A stretch of 64,000 nucleotides of DNA from the NCBI GenBank assembly GCA_041390125.1, contig JAWKQN010000003.1, positions 124,001-188,000 on the forward strand, given 5' to 3'. The translations under genes were made by a program, and so were the position numbers. Position 1 is the first letter of the stretch, and each line of letters begins with the position of its first letter. The notes beneath the pieces were generated by a model. That model saw nothing but the letters and a program-made list of their open reading frames with translations. It was not told the DNA's origin and ran no database searches. Positions 50,612 through 58,988 of this stretch are shown here, in pieces. The DNA comes from Gemmatimonadota bacterium. Its GTDB lineage: Bacteria; Gemmatimonadota; Gemmatimonadetes; Longimicrobiales; Gaopeijiaceae.

Positions 50612-51843
50612 GCCACGCGCCCGGCTCGGTGGTCATGGTCGATCCCCACCTCGAGGGGGGCGTGGCGCATTACACCTGGGCGCTCTGCGACGCCCTCGCG
50701 CGCCGGGGCACCGACGTGACCCTGCTCACGCGCCGCGGCGCAGCCTACGAGCTGGACGCGCTTCCGCGCCGCTTCCGTCTCCGTCGCGACCTCCCCGGCG
50801 TCATCTCGCGACCGCCGCCCGGCGTGGGGCAGCGCCTGCGCAGCCTGGTCGACCCGACGCACTGGGACCGTCACCTGGCGGAGATCCTCACCGACGTGGC
50901 CCGCGAGCACGACAGCCGTCTCCTGCACCAGCAGTGGCAGCTGCGCCCTCCGCGCGACCCGCACATCTGGGACGCCGCCCGCCAGCGTCGCCCGGGCGTG
51001 CGCGTGATCTACACCGCGCACAACGTCTTCCCGCACGACGGCTCGTCGGACGCGCGCGCGTCCTGGAGCGTGGCCCACGCCCATCCCGACCGCATCGTCG
51101 TGCACGGGGAGCGACTGCGGGCCACCGGGGTGCGCGACGCCGGGATGCCCTCCACCCGCGTGGACGTCGTCCCGCTCGGGAACTACCACTTCCTGGCCGA
51201 CGCCTTCGCGGTCCCGGATCGCGGCGAGGCCCGCACGCGCCTGGGCCTCGACGCCGATCGGGCCGTCGTCCTGTTCTTCGGGCATGTCCGCCCCTACAAG
51301 GGTCTCGATGTCCTGCTGTCCGCCCTCGCGGAGCTCGTCCGTCGCGGCCGGGACGTCACCTTGCTGGTGGCGGGGCGCGTCGAGGGGGGCTGGAGCGGCT
51401 CCGACCTGGAGCGGCAGGCCCGGTCGCTGGGCCTCGGTGACGCCCATCTCCGCGTGGAGGACCGCTTCCTCCCGCTCGAGGAGATCGCGCCCTGGTTCGC
51501 CGCGTCCGACCTGCTGTGCGCGCCGTATCATCGGGGCTCGCAGAGCGGCGTCCTGCAGCTCGCCTATGCGTACCGCCGCCCCGTCCTGGCCACGCGCGTG
51601 GGCAGTCTCGCCGAGGTGGTGCTCGACGGGGAGACCGGCTGCACGGTGGAGCCCGGAGCGCCCGAGGCGCTGGCGGACGGGCTGGATGCGCTGCTCGACG
51701 ACCGGGCGGCGCTCGCGCGCATGGGTGCCCGCGCCCGCGAGTGGAGCGCGGACGTCTTCGGGTGGGACCGGATCGCGGACCTGACGCGCGCCGTGTACGA
51801 GCGCGCACTGGCCGACGGCCACGGGGCGGGCGAGGCCGCATGA
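50608..51843 (+). CDS. GT4-family glycosyltransferase
   Basis: 411 residues, GT-B fold. The N lobe has 'LEGGVAHYTWALCDALARRGTDVTLLTRRG' and 'RVIYTAHNVFPHDGSSDARASWSVAHAHPDRIVVHGERLR'. The donor lobe has 'VLFFGHVRPYKGLDVLLSALAEL', 'LLVAGRVEGGW', 'CAPYHRGSQSGVLQLAYAYRRPVLATRVGSLAEVV' and 'DGETGCTVEPG'. This is a retaining group-1 transferase; donor and acceptor are unknown. GTG at 50608 overlaps the previous stop by 4 bp. Confidence 0.9.
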   Translation: MSHAPGSVVMVDPHLEGGVAHYTWALCDALARRGTDVTLLTRRGAAYELDALPRRFRLRRDLPGVISRPPPGVGQRLRSLVDPTHWDRHLAEILTDVAREHDSRLLHQQWQLRPPRDPHIWDAARQRRPGVRVIYTAHNVFPHDGSSDARASWSVAHAHPDRIVVHGERLRATGVRDAGMPSTRVDVVPLGNYHFLADAFAVPDRGEARTRLGLDADRAVVLFFGHVRPYKGLDVLLSALAELVRRGRDVTLLVAGRVEGGWSGSDLERQARSLGLGDAHLRVEDRFLPLEEIAPWFAASDLLCAPYHRGSQSGVLQLAYAYRRPVLATRVGSLAEVVLDGETGCTVEPGAPEALADGLDALLDDRAALARMGARAREWSADVFGWDRIADLTRAVYERALADGHGAGEAA

Positions 51844-52820
51844 GCGCGCAGCGCCCCGCGGTGAGCGTCGTGATCCCGACCCACAACCGGGCGGATCTGT
51901 TGCAGGCCTCCCTGGACAGCGTCTGCGCGCAGACCTTCTCGGACTGGGAATGCGTGGTCGTCGACGACGGCTCGACCGACGACACCCCGGCGCTGCTGGC
52001 CGAGCGCGCGGCCGCCGATCCCCGCATCCGCTGGATCCGCCAGGACAACTCGACGGCATCGCGCGCGCGCAATCGCGGCGTCGCCGAGTCGCGCGCGCCG
52101 TTGATCGCATTCCTGGACTCCGACGACCTCTACGTGCCGGACCGGTTGCAGTGGATGGTGGAGGAGCTGCACGCACGGCCCGACGTGGTGTTGGTCTACG
52201 GGGACACGCTCCAGTTCCGGGACGGACATCCGGAGGAGCGGTTCCCCTACCTGGGCCGCGTGGAGACGAAGCCGGACGGCCAGGCGTTCGAGGCGCTGCT
52301 CTCGTGTCCCGCGATCTACGCGCCGGTCCTGCGCCGGGAGATCTTCGAGCGCATCGGGGGCTTCGATGAGAGCCTGGAGTCCGCCGAGGACTGGGATGCC
52401 TGGCTCAAGGTGGCCCGTGAAGGTCCGATCGCCCACCGCGCGCGGCCGGCGCTGCTGTACCGGTTGCACGGCGGCGCCAAGTCGAAACGCACCATCGCCA
52501 ACTACCGCTGCGCCCAGCGCGTCCTGGAGCGCCATCTGCAACACGTCCCCGCCGGTCGGCGACGGCTCGTGCGGCGGCGCGCCTACGCCTTCTTCCGCCA
52601 CGGCTACCCGCCGCAGTTGCTCACGCTGGTGGGGCGCCTGCACGAGCGGAGGGACTGGAGCGCCGCGCGCGAGGTGTGGCGTGCGCTCGTGGGCCTGCGT
52701 CCGGCGTGGTTGGTGCGGCCGCGCGTACTGGCCAACACGCTCTGGGCGCATCTGCCCACCCGGCGGCCTCCCCCGTGGTGGTCGCGCCGGGCGGGTGCCG
52801 TGAACGGAAGCAGGGCGTGA
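51840..52820 (+). CDS. GT2-family glycosyltransferase
   Basis: 326 residues with a GT-A domain: 'AVSVVIPTHNRADLLQASLDSVCAQTFSDWECVVVDDGSTDDTPALL', the metal-binding 'FLDSDDLYVPDRL' (DxD) and 'FDESLESAEDWDAWLKVA' (ED in the acceptor loop). It is an inverting transferase in the cytoplasm, and lacks membrane helices. The C-terminal 90 residues are basic ('RRRLVRRRAYAFFRHG') and may bind the membrane. It overlaps its neighbours by 4 bp each. Confidence 0.9.
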   Translation: MSAQRPAVSVVIPTHNRADLLQASLDSVCAQTFSDWECVVVDDGSTDDTPALLAERAAADPRIRWIRQDNSTASRARNRGVAESRAPLIAFLDSDDLYVPDRLQWMVEELHARPDVVLVYGDTLQFRDGHPEERFPYLGRVETKPDGQAFEALLSCPAIYAPVLRREIFERIGGFDESLESAEDWDAWLKVAREGPIAHRARPALLYRLHGGAKSKRTIANYRCAQRVLERHLQHVPAGRRRLVRRRAYAFFRHGYPPQLLTLVGRLHERRDWSAAREVWRALVGLRPAWLVRPRVLANTLWAHLPTRRPPPWWSRRAGAVNGSRA

Positions 52821-53830
52821 GCGCGGCCCCTTCCCGACGGGTGCGGTTCGCCCACCGTCTGAGCGCACGCCTGGCCGCGCTGCGCACGGCGCGCCGCTGG
52901 CGCGCGCAGCGCCGCAACCTCGACCGACCCACGGTGGCCGTGGCACTGGTCGAGCACATGGGCGACATCGTCGCCGCCGAGCCCGTCGCGCGACGGGTGC
53001 GTGCGCTCTATCCGCAGGCCCACATCGTCTGGGTGGTCCGGCCTGCCTACGCGCAGCTTCCTCGGGCGTTCGCGGCCGTGGACGAGGTGCTGCTCGTCCG
53101 TTGCCTCACCGAGTGGATCCACCTGAGCCGCGCGGATCTGTTCGATGCCGTCTTCGACCTGCACCTCGACGGTCGCGACTGTGCGCGCTGCAAGGTGCCG
53201 ATCCGGCGGGACGTCTCGGGACACGGCGTGACGCTGCACAACTACTACGCCGACGGTCCGTTGCTGAGCGCGTTCTGCCGTTCGGCGGGGCTGGCGGTGC
53301 TGGACGATGGACCCGTCCTCGACATCCCCGCCGACGTGCAGGCGCGGATCGCCGGACGGGTGCCGGAGGAGCCGTATGTGGTCGTGCACGCGCGGGCGAA
53401 CCAGACGGGTCGGGAGTGGAACGATGCCGCTTGGGACGAGCTGACCACCGGTCTGCACGCGCGCACGGGCATGCCGATCGTCGAGGTGGGCCTGGACCCG
53501 GTGCTGGCCGCCGGTGGCGTCGATCGTAGTCGCTTGTGCGGCAGCCTGTCCCTCCTGGAGACGGCCGAGGTGATCCGGCGCGCCACGCTGTTCGTCGGGA
53601 TCGATTCGGGTCCCGCCCACCTGGCCAACGCCGTGGGGACGCCCGGCGTGGTGCTGCTGGGCCACTACAGTCGCTACGAGCGCTACGTGCCGTACACCGG
53701 GCCGTACGCCACGGGCGAGGGGGCGACGCTCGTGCACTGGCCGGGACCGGTGCGCGAGCTACCGGTCAGGGAGGCGGCCGAGGCCGTGCTGGAGCGGCTG
53801 GAGCGGGTCGCCGCGGGGAGGACGGGGTGA
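52817..53830 (+). CDS. GT9-family (heptosyltransferase-like) glycosyltransferase
   Basis: 337 residues. GT9 hallmarks are 'VAVALVEHMGDIVAAEPVARRVRALYPQAHIVWVV' near the start and 'LFVGIDSGPAHLANAVGTPGVVLLGHY' in the donor lobe, with 'YVVVHARANQTGREWNDAAWDEL' between. GT9 enzymes often transfer ADP-heptose, and the ADP-heptose pathway is encoded at 57906-60507. A basic N-terminal helix of about 40 residues may contact the membrane. GTG at 52817 overlaps the previous gene by 4 bp. Confidence 0.87.
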   Translation: MSAAPSRRVRFAHRLSARLAALRTARRWRAQRRNLDRPTVAVALVEHMGDIVAAEPVARRVRALYPQAHIVWVVRPAYAQLPRAFAAVDEVLLVRCLTEWIHLSRADLFDAVFDLHLDGRDCARCKVPIRRDVSGHGVTLHNYYADGPLLSAFCRSAGLAVLDDGPVLDIPADVQARIAGRVPEEPYVVVHARANQTGREWNDAAWDELTTGLHARTGMPIVEVGLDPVLAAGGVDRSRLCGSLSLLETAEVIRRATLFVGIDSGPAHLANAVGTPGVVLLGHYSRYERYVPYTGPYATGEGATLVHWPGPVRELPVREAAEAVLERLERVAAGRTG

Positions 53831-54735
53831 GCGGCCCGGTGGATCCGACCGTCACGGTCGTCATTCCCACCTACGGGCATGCCCATACGGTGGAGGAGAC
53901 GCTCGAGTCCGTCTTCCGGCAGCGCTTCCGCGACTACGAGATCGTGGTCGTGGACGACGGCTCGCCGGACGACACGGCCGCCGTCCTCGCCCCGTTCGTC
54001 CGGTCGGGACGCATCCGCTACCTGCACCAGTCGAACCAGGGACAGGGTGCCGCGCGCAATCGCGGTCTGGCCGAGGCGCGGGGCCGCTACGTGGCGTTCC
54101 TGGACGACGACGACCTGTGGCAGGACGATTCGCTCGCCTGGCAGGTGGAGGCGCTCGACGCCCACGACGAGGCGGTGCTCGCCTACGGCGACCATCGCAC
54201 GTTGCGTCCGGACGGCGAGCTGCAGACGGCGGATCGGATCGTGCGGCCGTCCGGTCGCGTCTACGAGGCCTTCCGGCGCCGCAACTGGATGGTCTCGCCC
54301 GGTCAGGCCCTGATGCGCCGGAGCGCGCTCGGGCAGGTGGGCGGCTTCGACCCGACGGTCTGGGGATCCGACGACTGGGACCTCTACATCCGGCTGGCCC
54401 GGGTGGGCGAGTTCATCTACCGCAAGCGACCGGTCCTGGTCTATCGCGACCACCCCGCCGCCGCCTCGCGTCGTGCGCTGCTCCACGTCCGCAACCACCT
54501 GGAGGTGGTCCGCCGCCACATCGGCTGGAACCTGCCTCTGCTGGTGCGGCACCAGTGGGCGGCCGGCGGCTACTTCGTGCCCCGGCTCCTGCGCTACGCG
54601 CGGGAGCAACGCGCGGCGGGGGCGCTGGAGGAGGCGCGTACGGCGGCCCTCTACGCGCTCGCGTTCCGTCCCACGCTGGTCTTCCGCCCCTCGTTCCTCG
54701 CGGAGCTGGCCGGCGCCGAGCGGGAGGCCGCATGA
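53827..54735 (+). CDS. GT2-family glycosyltransferase
   Basis: 302 residues: 'TVTVVIPTYGHAHTVEETLESVFRQRFRDYEIVVVDDGSPDDT', 'FLDDDDLWQDDSLAWQVEALDAH' and 'QVGGFDPTVWGSDDWDLYIRLA' give a complete GT2 catalytic core. The C-terminal part is helical and basic. Its last 85 bp overlap the 3' end of the convergent GT4-GT9 gene on the other strand, so both C termini are encoded by the same DNA. GTG at 53827 overlaps the GT9 gene by 4 bp. Confidence 0.9.
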   Translation: MSGPVDPTVTVVIPTYGHAHTVEETLESVFRQRFRDYEIVVVDDGSPDDTAAVLAPFVRSGRIRYLHQSNQGQGAARNRGLAEARGRYVAFLDDDDLWQDDSLAWQVEALDAHDEAVLAYGDHRTLRPDGELQTADRIVRPSGRVYEAFRRRNWMVSPGQALMRRSALGQVGGFDPTVWGSDDWDLYIRLARVGEFIYRKRPVLVYRDHPAAASRRALLHVRNHLEVVRRHIGWNLPLLVRHQWAAGGYFVPRLLRYAREQRAAGALEEARTAALYALAFRPTLVFRPSFLAELAGAEREAA

Positions 54736-57218
54736 CGCGGGTCGGGGGTGTCCACGGGGACCGCGAATCCGGCCCGGGCCAGCGCGTCCCAGTCGCGGTC
54801 CAGGAAGCGGCGGTGCACACCGTAGAGAACGGGAAGGGTGCCGGGTGTGACGCCTTCGTCGCCGGGCAGCCACACCGGATGCGCCCGATCGAGCAGGTCG
54901 AGCACGGCCTGGACCACCGAATATGCGGATACGCTGCGCAGGCAGTAGAGCGGATCACACGACCAGAGCTTGCAGGGGGCGCAGGGCACCTCCGCGCGCA
55001 GGGCCACCGCAGGTGCCAGGCCCCCCGGGTGCGGACCCCACAGGTCGGCGTTCTCGGGGCCGAGGACGGCGACGAGGGGCGCACCCACGGCGCGCGCCAG
55101 GTGCAACACGCCGGTGTCGTTGCTGACGACGGCGCCGGCGCTCGCCAGCACGTGCGTCAGCCCGTCCAGGTCGGTCGCACCCGCCCGGTTGTCGGCACGC
55201 GCGCGCAGGTCGACGGTCAGCGCCTCCAGGACGCGCTCGACCAGCGGCGCCTCGTCCGGCGCGCCGGTGAAGACGAACCGCAGCTCCGGGCAGGTGTGGC
55301 CCAGGGCTTCGACCAGCTCCACGAACCGCTCGGCGGGCCAGCGGCGCGATGGCTTCTGCGCCCCGACGTGCAGGACGAGGAACCGTCGGTCGTCCATACC
55401 GACGGGCACCGGAAGCGTGGGGATGCGCGCGCTGCCGACCGCCTCCTCCCCCTCTCCCAACAGCAGGAGTTGGTTCTCCGCCTGGTGGCGGCCGGGGTCC
55501 ACGGGAACGCGCCGCGTGAGGTGTCGGTGCTGGGGCGTCCCGTCGTCGAGGCCCCAGCGCTGCACGGCCCCGACCCAGAGCGCCTCCCGCACGAAGCCGG
55601 TGCCGTAGCCCGTGAGGGAGAGGTCCCACCCGCGCCGCCACAGACCGAGCAGATGGCGGGCCCGGCCTCCGCTGCCCGCGCCCAGCGCGACGACCTCGTC
55701 GACCAGACCGAGATCACGCAGCACGTCGGCGAGCGCGACGGAGCCGCTCGGCGTGCCCAGGTCCACCCGCGCAGCCGGATAGCGTCGCCGGAGCGCGGCC
55801 AGCAGCGGCAGCATCGCCAGCACGTCACCCAGGCGGGCGTGCTGCGCCACCAGGATGGCGCCCACGTCGGGGTGGGGATGCCCGCGCAGCGTGCGCGCCA
55901 CCCGGCGGCCCAGGTGCAGCAGCGCTCCGGCGGCCCGGGCCACGTGGAAGATCGCGTCACCACGCGCTCCCCAGCGGGCCTGGGGCTCGCCCGGCAGCGC
56001 CGCGGGAGTGCGGGACGCGACCGGTGCTCCGCGGTGCGGGGAGAGGCGCGCCGGTGGACGGCGGCTCGCGAGCGCCCGCAGGTGGTCCTCGAGGGCGTCG
56101 ACGCGGTCGTCCCAGCCGTTGGCGCGCGCCAACGCGATGCGCTCCCGCCGGTCCTGCTCGGAAGAGGCGAGCGCACGGTCCACGGCGGCGACGAAGGCGT
56201 CGGTCCCGTCCGTAGCGATCTCGATCGCGTGTCGACACCACTGCAGCCCGTCCAGATCCGTGGCCACCACGGGTCGGCCCGTGGCGAGGTACTCGAAGAC
56301 CTTGAGCGGATTGCACGAACGGGTCAGCTCGGTGCGCCGGTACGGAACCAGGCAGACGTCGAAGCGCTGCAGCACGGACGGCAGGTCGGCGTAGTCGCGG
56401 TAGCCGAGCAGGTGCACGTTGGGCAGTCCGCCGAGCGTGGCGACGTCGACGCCGGGCTTCACGCGGCCGGCCAGGAGGACAGTCCAGTCCGGTCGCGCCC
56501 GCGCCACCGCAGCGACCAGCTCCTGGTCCAGTCGCTCGTCCACCTGGCCCACGAAGCCCAGCACCGGGCCCTGCGTCGGCGGCAGGTCCGCCAGCGGAGG
56601 CGCGGCGGCGAGCGCGTCGGGCGCGAAGTGCTCCACGTCCGCCCCGTTGGGCAGGTAGTAGGCGCGCGGCTGGACGGTGAGGAAGCGACGGTGCAGACGC
56701 TCGGAGACCGCCAGCGCCACGTCCGCGGCGCGCAGCATCCGGTCCTCGGCGGCGCGCACCGCCCGCCGCTCGTCCGCGCTGCGCTCCCCGAAAGCGGTCA
56801 TCTCGTCCACGGCGTAGTACAGCAGCCCGCGGGGACGCACCGCCGGCACCAGGTCGAGCGCGGGGGGGCGCAGCGCGAGCGCGACGCCTCCCGTGAAGCC
56901 CAGCGCGCTCGCGACCCGCGCCAGGGCCCGCGGCCGATGACGCTGGTTCAAGCGCCATCCGAGGCCGCGGACGGGCGCATAGCGGTAGACGAGGAGCTCG
57001 CCGGGGCCCTCCCGGGTCAGCCCGGCGTGGCTGCGCTCCGGTCGGAGGGCCGCCCAGGCGGAGGTGGACGCACCCGCTGCGCCTGCCCATTCGGGATCGA
57101 CGTAGAGCACGCGATGTCCACGCGCCGCGAGCCGCGAGAGCAACTGCTGCTTTCCTGTCCAGCAGTAGTCCCAGTTCTGCTGGCCGAAGCACACGACGGA
57201 GAGGCGCGTGGTGTCCAC
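54651..57218 (-). CDS. Two-domain GT4-GT9 glycosyltransferase fusion
   Basis: 855 residues in one frame. The first half (about 1-390) is GT4-like: 'GKQQLLSRLAARGHRVLYVDPEW', 'YYAVDEMTAFGERSADERRAVRAAEDRML', 'YYLPNGADVEHFAP', 'VLGFVGQVDERLDQELVAAVARARPDWTVLLAG' and 'NPLKVFEYLATGRPVVATDLDGL'. The second half (about 445-810) is GT9-like: 'AQHARLGDVLAMLPLLAALRRRYPAARVDLG', 'FLVLHVGAQKPSRRWPAERFVELVE' and 'VVSNDTGVLHLARAVGAPLVAVLGPEN', then the cysteine motif 'CAPCKLWSCDPLYC' familiar from heptosyltransferases. One protein may thus add two sugars in turn. The start is GTG 57218. It is the only minus-strand gene of the locus, and its 3' end overlaps the GT2 gene. Confidence 0.88.
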   Translation of the reverse strand: MDTTRLSVVCFGQQNWDYCWTGKQQLLSRLAARGHRVLYVDPEWAGAAGASTSAWAALRPERSHAGLTREGPGELLVYRYAPVRGLGWRLNQRHRPRALARVASALGFTGGVALALRPPALDLVPAVRPRGLLYYAVDEMTAFGERSADERRAVRAAEDRMLRAADVALAVSERLHRRFLTVQPRAYYLPNGADVEHFAPDALAAAPPLADLPPTQGPVLGFVGQVDERLDQELVAAVARARPDWTVLLAGRVKPGVDVATLGGLPNVHLLGYRDYADLPSVLQRFDVCLVPYRRTELTRSCNPLKVFEYLATGRPVVATDLDGLQWCRHAIEIATDGTDAFVAAVDRALASSEQDRRERIALARANGWDDRVDALEDHLRALASRRPPARLSPHRGAPVASRTPAALPGEPQARWGARGDAIFHVARAAGALLHLGRRVARTLRGHPHPDVGAILVAQHARLGDVLAMLPLLAALRRRYPAARVDLGTPSGSVALADVLRDLGLVDEVVALGAGSGGRARHLLGLWRRGWDLSLTGYGTGFVREALWVGAVQRWGLDDGTPQHRHLTRRVPVDPGRHQAENQLLLLGEGEEAVGSARIPTLPVPVGMDDRRFLVLHVGAQKPSRRWPAERFVELVEALGHTCPELRFVFTGAPDEAPLVERVLEALTVDLRARADNRAGATDLDGLTHVLASAGAVVSNDTGVLHLARAVGAPLVAVLGPENADLWGPHPGGLAPAVALRAEVPCAPCKLWSCDPLYCLRSVSAYSVVQAVLDLLDRAHPVWLPGDEGVTPGTLPVLYGVHRRFLDRDWDALARAGFAVPVDTPDPRHAASRSAPASSARNEGRKTSVGRNASA

Positions 57219-57252
57219 CCGGCAAACTAACGGCGCTCCCGCGGCGTCCGGA

Positions 57253-57918
57253 ATGGGCCCGCCGCGCCTCGTGATGGCGGCCTTCGTGCTCGATGTCGCG
57301 TTGGCGCTGCTCTACCTGGGCTTGGCGTTGGGCGCCCTGGACGGACCCGTCGAGGCCCGCGTGCTCCTCGACATGGACGCGGAGGCGAACATCCCGGCGT
57401 GGTGGGCCGCATCCCAGCTCCTGCTCGCCGCGGTCACGCTGCTTCTCGCGGGCTCACTGCACCCACGGGGGGCGCGCTGGGTGGCCGTGCTGCTCGCGCT
57501 CGCGCTGGGCTTCCTGTCCCTGGACGAGGCCGCGCAGATCCACGAAGGCCTGGAACGATCCGTCGCCGCTGCCGGCTTCGTGGCGGCCGATCTGGGACTG
57601 ACCCGCACGGCCCTGTGGGTGGCCGCGGCTGCGTTGGGGGTCGGCGTCCTGCTGTTCCACATCGTCCGCTCCGGCGTGCTGCGGGGGCGGTCCGCGGTCC
57701 TCTACGTGCTGGGCTTCGGCGTGCTGTTCGGCGCGGCGGGCGGGGTGGAGTGGTTGGGCGTGCGTGTCCACGGCAGCGCTCTCGGAGGATCCCCGCGCTG
57801 GATCGCGGCAGAGGAGGGTGGAGAGCTCGTCGGCGGGACGCTGCTGTGGTGGGCGGGGCTCGAGGATCTCAGGGCGCGCCTGCGAGCGCGCGGCATGGAG
57901 GTGGCATGGCTGGCGTGA
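57253..57918 (+). CDS. Unknown multi-span membrane protein
   Basis: 221 residues with about five or six hydrophobic segments ('MAAFVLDVALALLYLGLALGAL', 'AASQLLLAAVTLLLAG', 'WVAVLLALALGFLSL', 'ALWVAAAALGVGVLLFHIV', 'VLYVLGFGVLFGAAGG'). I do not recognise the family. Polar residues inside or next to segments, 'LSLDEAAQIHEGLE' and 'GGVEWLGVRVHGS', look functional. The frame opens earlier at GTG 57208, which would overlap the divergent GT gene; ATG 57253 is preferred. It overlaps the HldC-GmhA gene by 13 bp, suggesting coupling to heptose synthesis or glycan assembly. Confidence 0.75.
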   Translation: MGPPRLVMAAFVLDVALALLYLGLALGALDGPVEARVLLDMDAEANIPAWWAASQLLLAAVTLLLAGSLHPRGARWVAVLLALALGFLSLDEAAQIHEGLERSVAAAGFVAADLGLTRTALWVAAAALGVGVLLFHIVRSGVLRGRSAVLYVLGFGVLFGAAGGVEWLGVRVHGSALGGSPRWIAAEEGGELVGGTLLWWAGLEDLRARLRARGMEVAWLA

Positions 57919-58988
57919 TCGCGGAGCAGGAGGCTCGAACCCTGCGCGAGGAGCTACGCAGGCGCGGCGAGCGGCTCGTGTTCACCAACGGATGCTTCGA
58001 CTTGCTGCACGCGGGTCATGTGGACACGCTGGCACGCGCGCGTGCCCTGGGAGATCGTCTTCTCGTGGCGGTGAACTCGGACGCATCGGTGCGTCGCCTC
58101 AAGGGTCCGACGCGCCCGCTGGTGCCCGCGCGGGAGCGCGCCGAGGTGCTGGCCGCGCTCGAATCCGTCGACTGGACCCTGGTGTTCGACGAGGATACGC
58201 CGCTGCGTCTGATCGAGACCCTGGAGCCCGACGTGCTGGTGAAAGGCGGAGACTGGCCGGTCGAGCGCATCGTGGGTCGGGACGCGGTCGAGCGCGCCGG
58301 TGGCTCCGTGGTCTCCCTGCCCGGCGCGCGCCCCGACCTGTCCACGTCCGACCTGGTGGAGCGCATCCGCAACGGGACGCCCGCCGCGCAGGAAGGCTCC
58401 GCGGAACGGTCGGGCAGGAACGCCTTCCACGCCACCGTGGACGAGAGCCTGGCCACGTTGGCGCGGACCCGGACGGAGCTGCAGGAAGCGGTGGCGCGCG
58501 CCGCCGAGCTGTGGATCCGCACGTTGCGCGCAGGCGGGCGCATCCTCTTCTGCGGGAACGGGGGGAGCGCCGCCGACGCGCAGCACCTCGCCGCCGAGCT
58601 GACGGGTCGCTTCGAGCGCGAGCGGGCACCGCTGCCCGGGCTGGCGCTCACCACGGACACGTCCGCGCTCACCGCCGTCGGGAACGACTACGGATTCGCG
58701 GACGTGTTCGCCCGCCAGGTGCGGGCGCTCGGGCGGCCGGGCGATACGCTGGTGGCCCTCAGCACCAGCGGCCGCTCCGACAACGTCGTGCGGGCCGTGG
58801 AGGAGGCGCGCCGCCGCGGCGTGCGCACGGTGGGCCTGCTGGGGCGCGACGGAGGGGTGCTCGCGGAACGGGTGGATGTCGCGCTGGTGGTACCGTCCGA
58901 CCGCACCGCGCGCATCCAGGAGGTGCACATCCTGATCGGCCACCACCTGTGCGGGCAGGTGGATGAAGCCTGGGAGGCGACGTGGTGA
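57906..58988 (+). CDS. Fused HldC adenylyltransferase - GmhA isomerase
   Basis: 360 residues. Residues 1 to about 155 are a nucleotidyltransferase like the C-terminal half of HldE: 'LVFTNGCFDLLHAGHVDTL' with HAGH at 35-38, 'VNSDASVRRLKGPTRPL', 'VLVKGGDW' and 'LSTSDLVERI'. Residues from about 167 on are a SIS-fold sedoheptulose-7-phosphate isomerase: 'FCGNGGSAADAQHLAAELTGRF', 'ALSTSGRSDNVV', 'RIQEVHILIGHH'. His 227, Glu 231, Gln 338 and His 346 have the same spacing as the E. coli GmhA active-site residues. The protein would therefore do the first and last steps of ADP-heptose synthesis. A short basic linker (about 156-172) joins the parts. hldA overlaps by 4 bp. Confidence 0.9.
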   Translation: MAGVIAEQEARTLREELRRRGERLVFTNGCFDLLHAGHVDTLARARALGDRLLVAVNSDASVRRLKGPTRPLVPARERAEVLAALESVDWTLVFDEDTPLRLIETLEPDVLVKGGDWPVERIVGRDAVERAGGSVVSLPGARPDLSTSDLVERIRNGTPAAQEGSAERSGRNAFHATVDESLATLARTRTELQEAVARAAELWIRTLRAGGRILFCGNGGSAADAQHLAAELTGRFERERAPLPGLALTTDTSALTAVGNDYGFADVFARQVRALGRPGDTLVALSTSGRSDNVVRAVEEARRRGVRTVGLLGRDGGVLAERVDVALVVPSDRTARIQEVHILIGHHLCGQVDEAWEATW

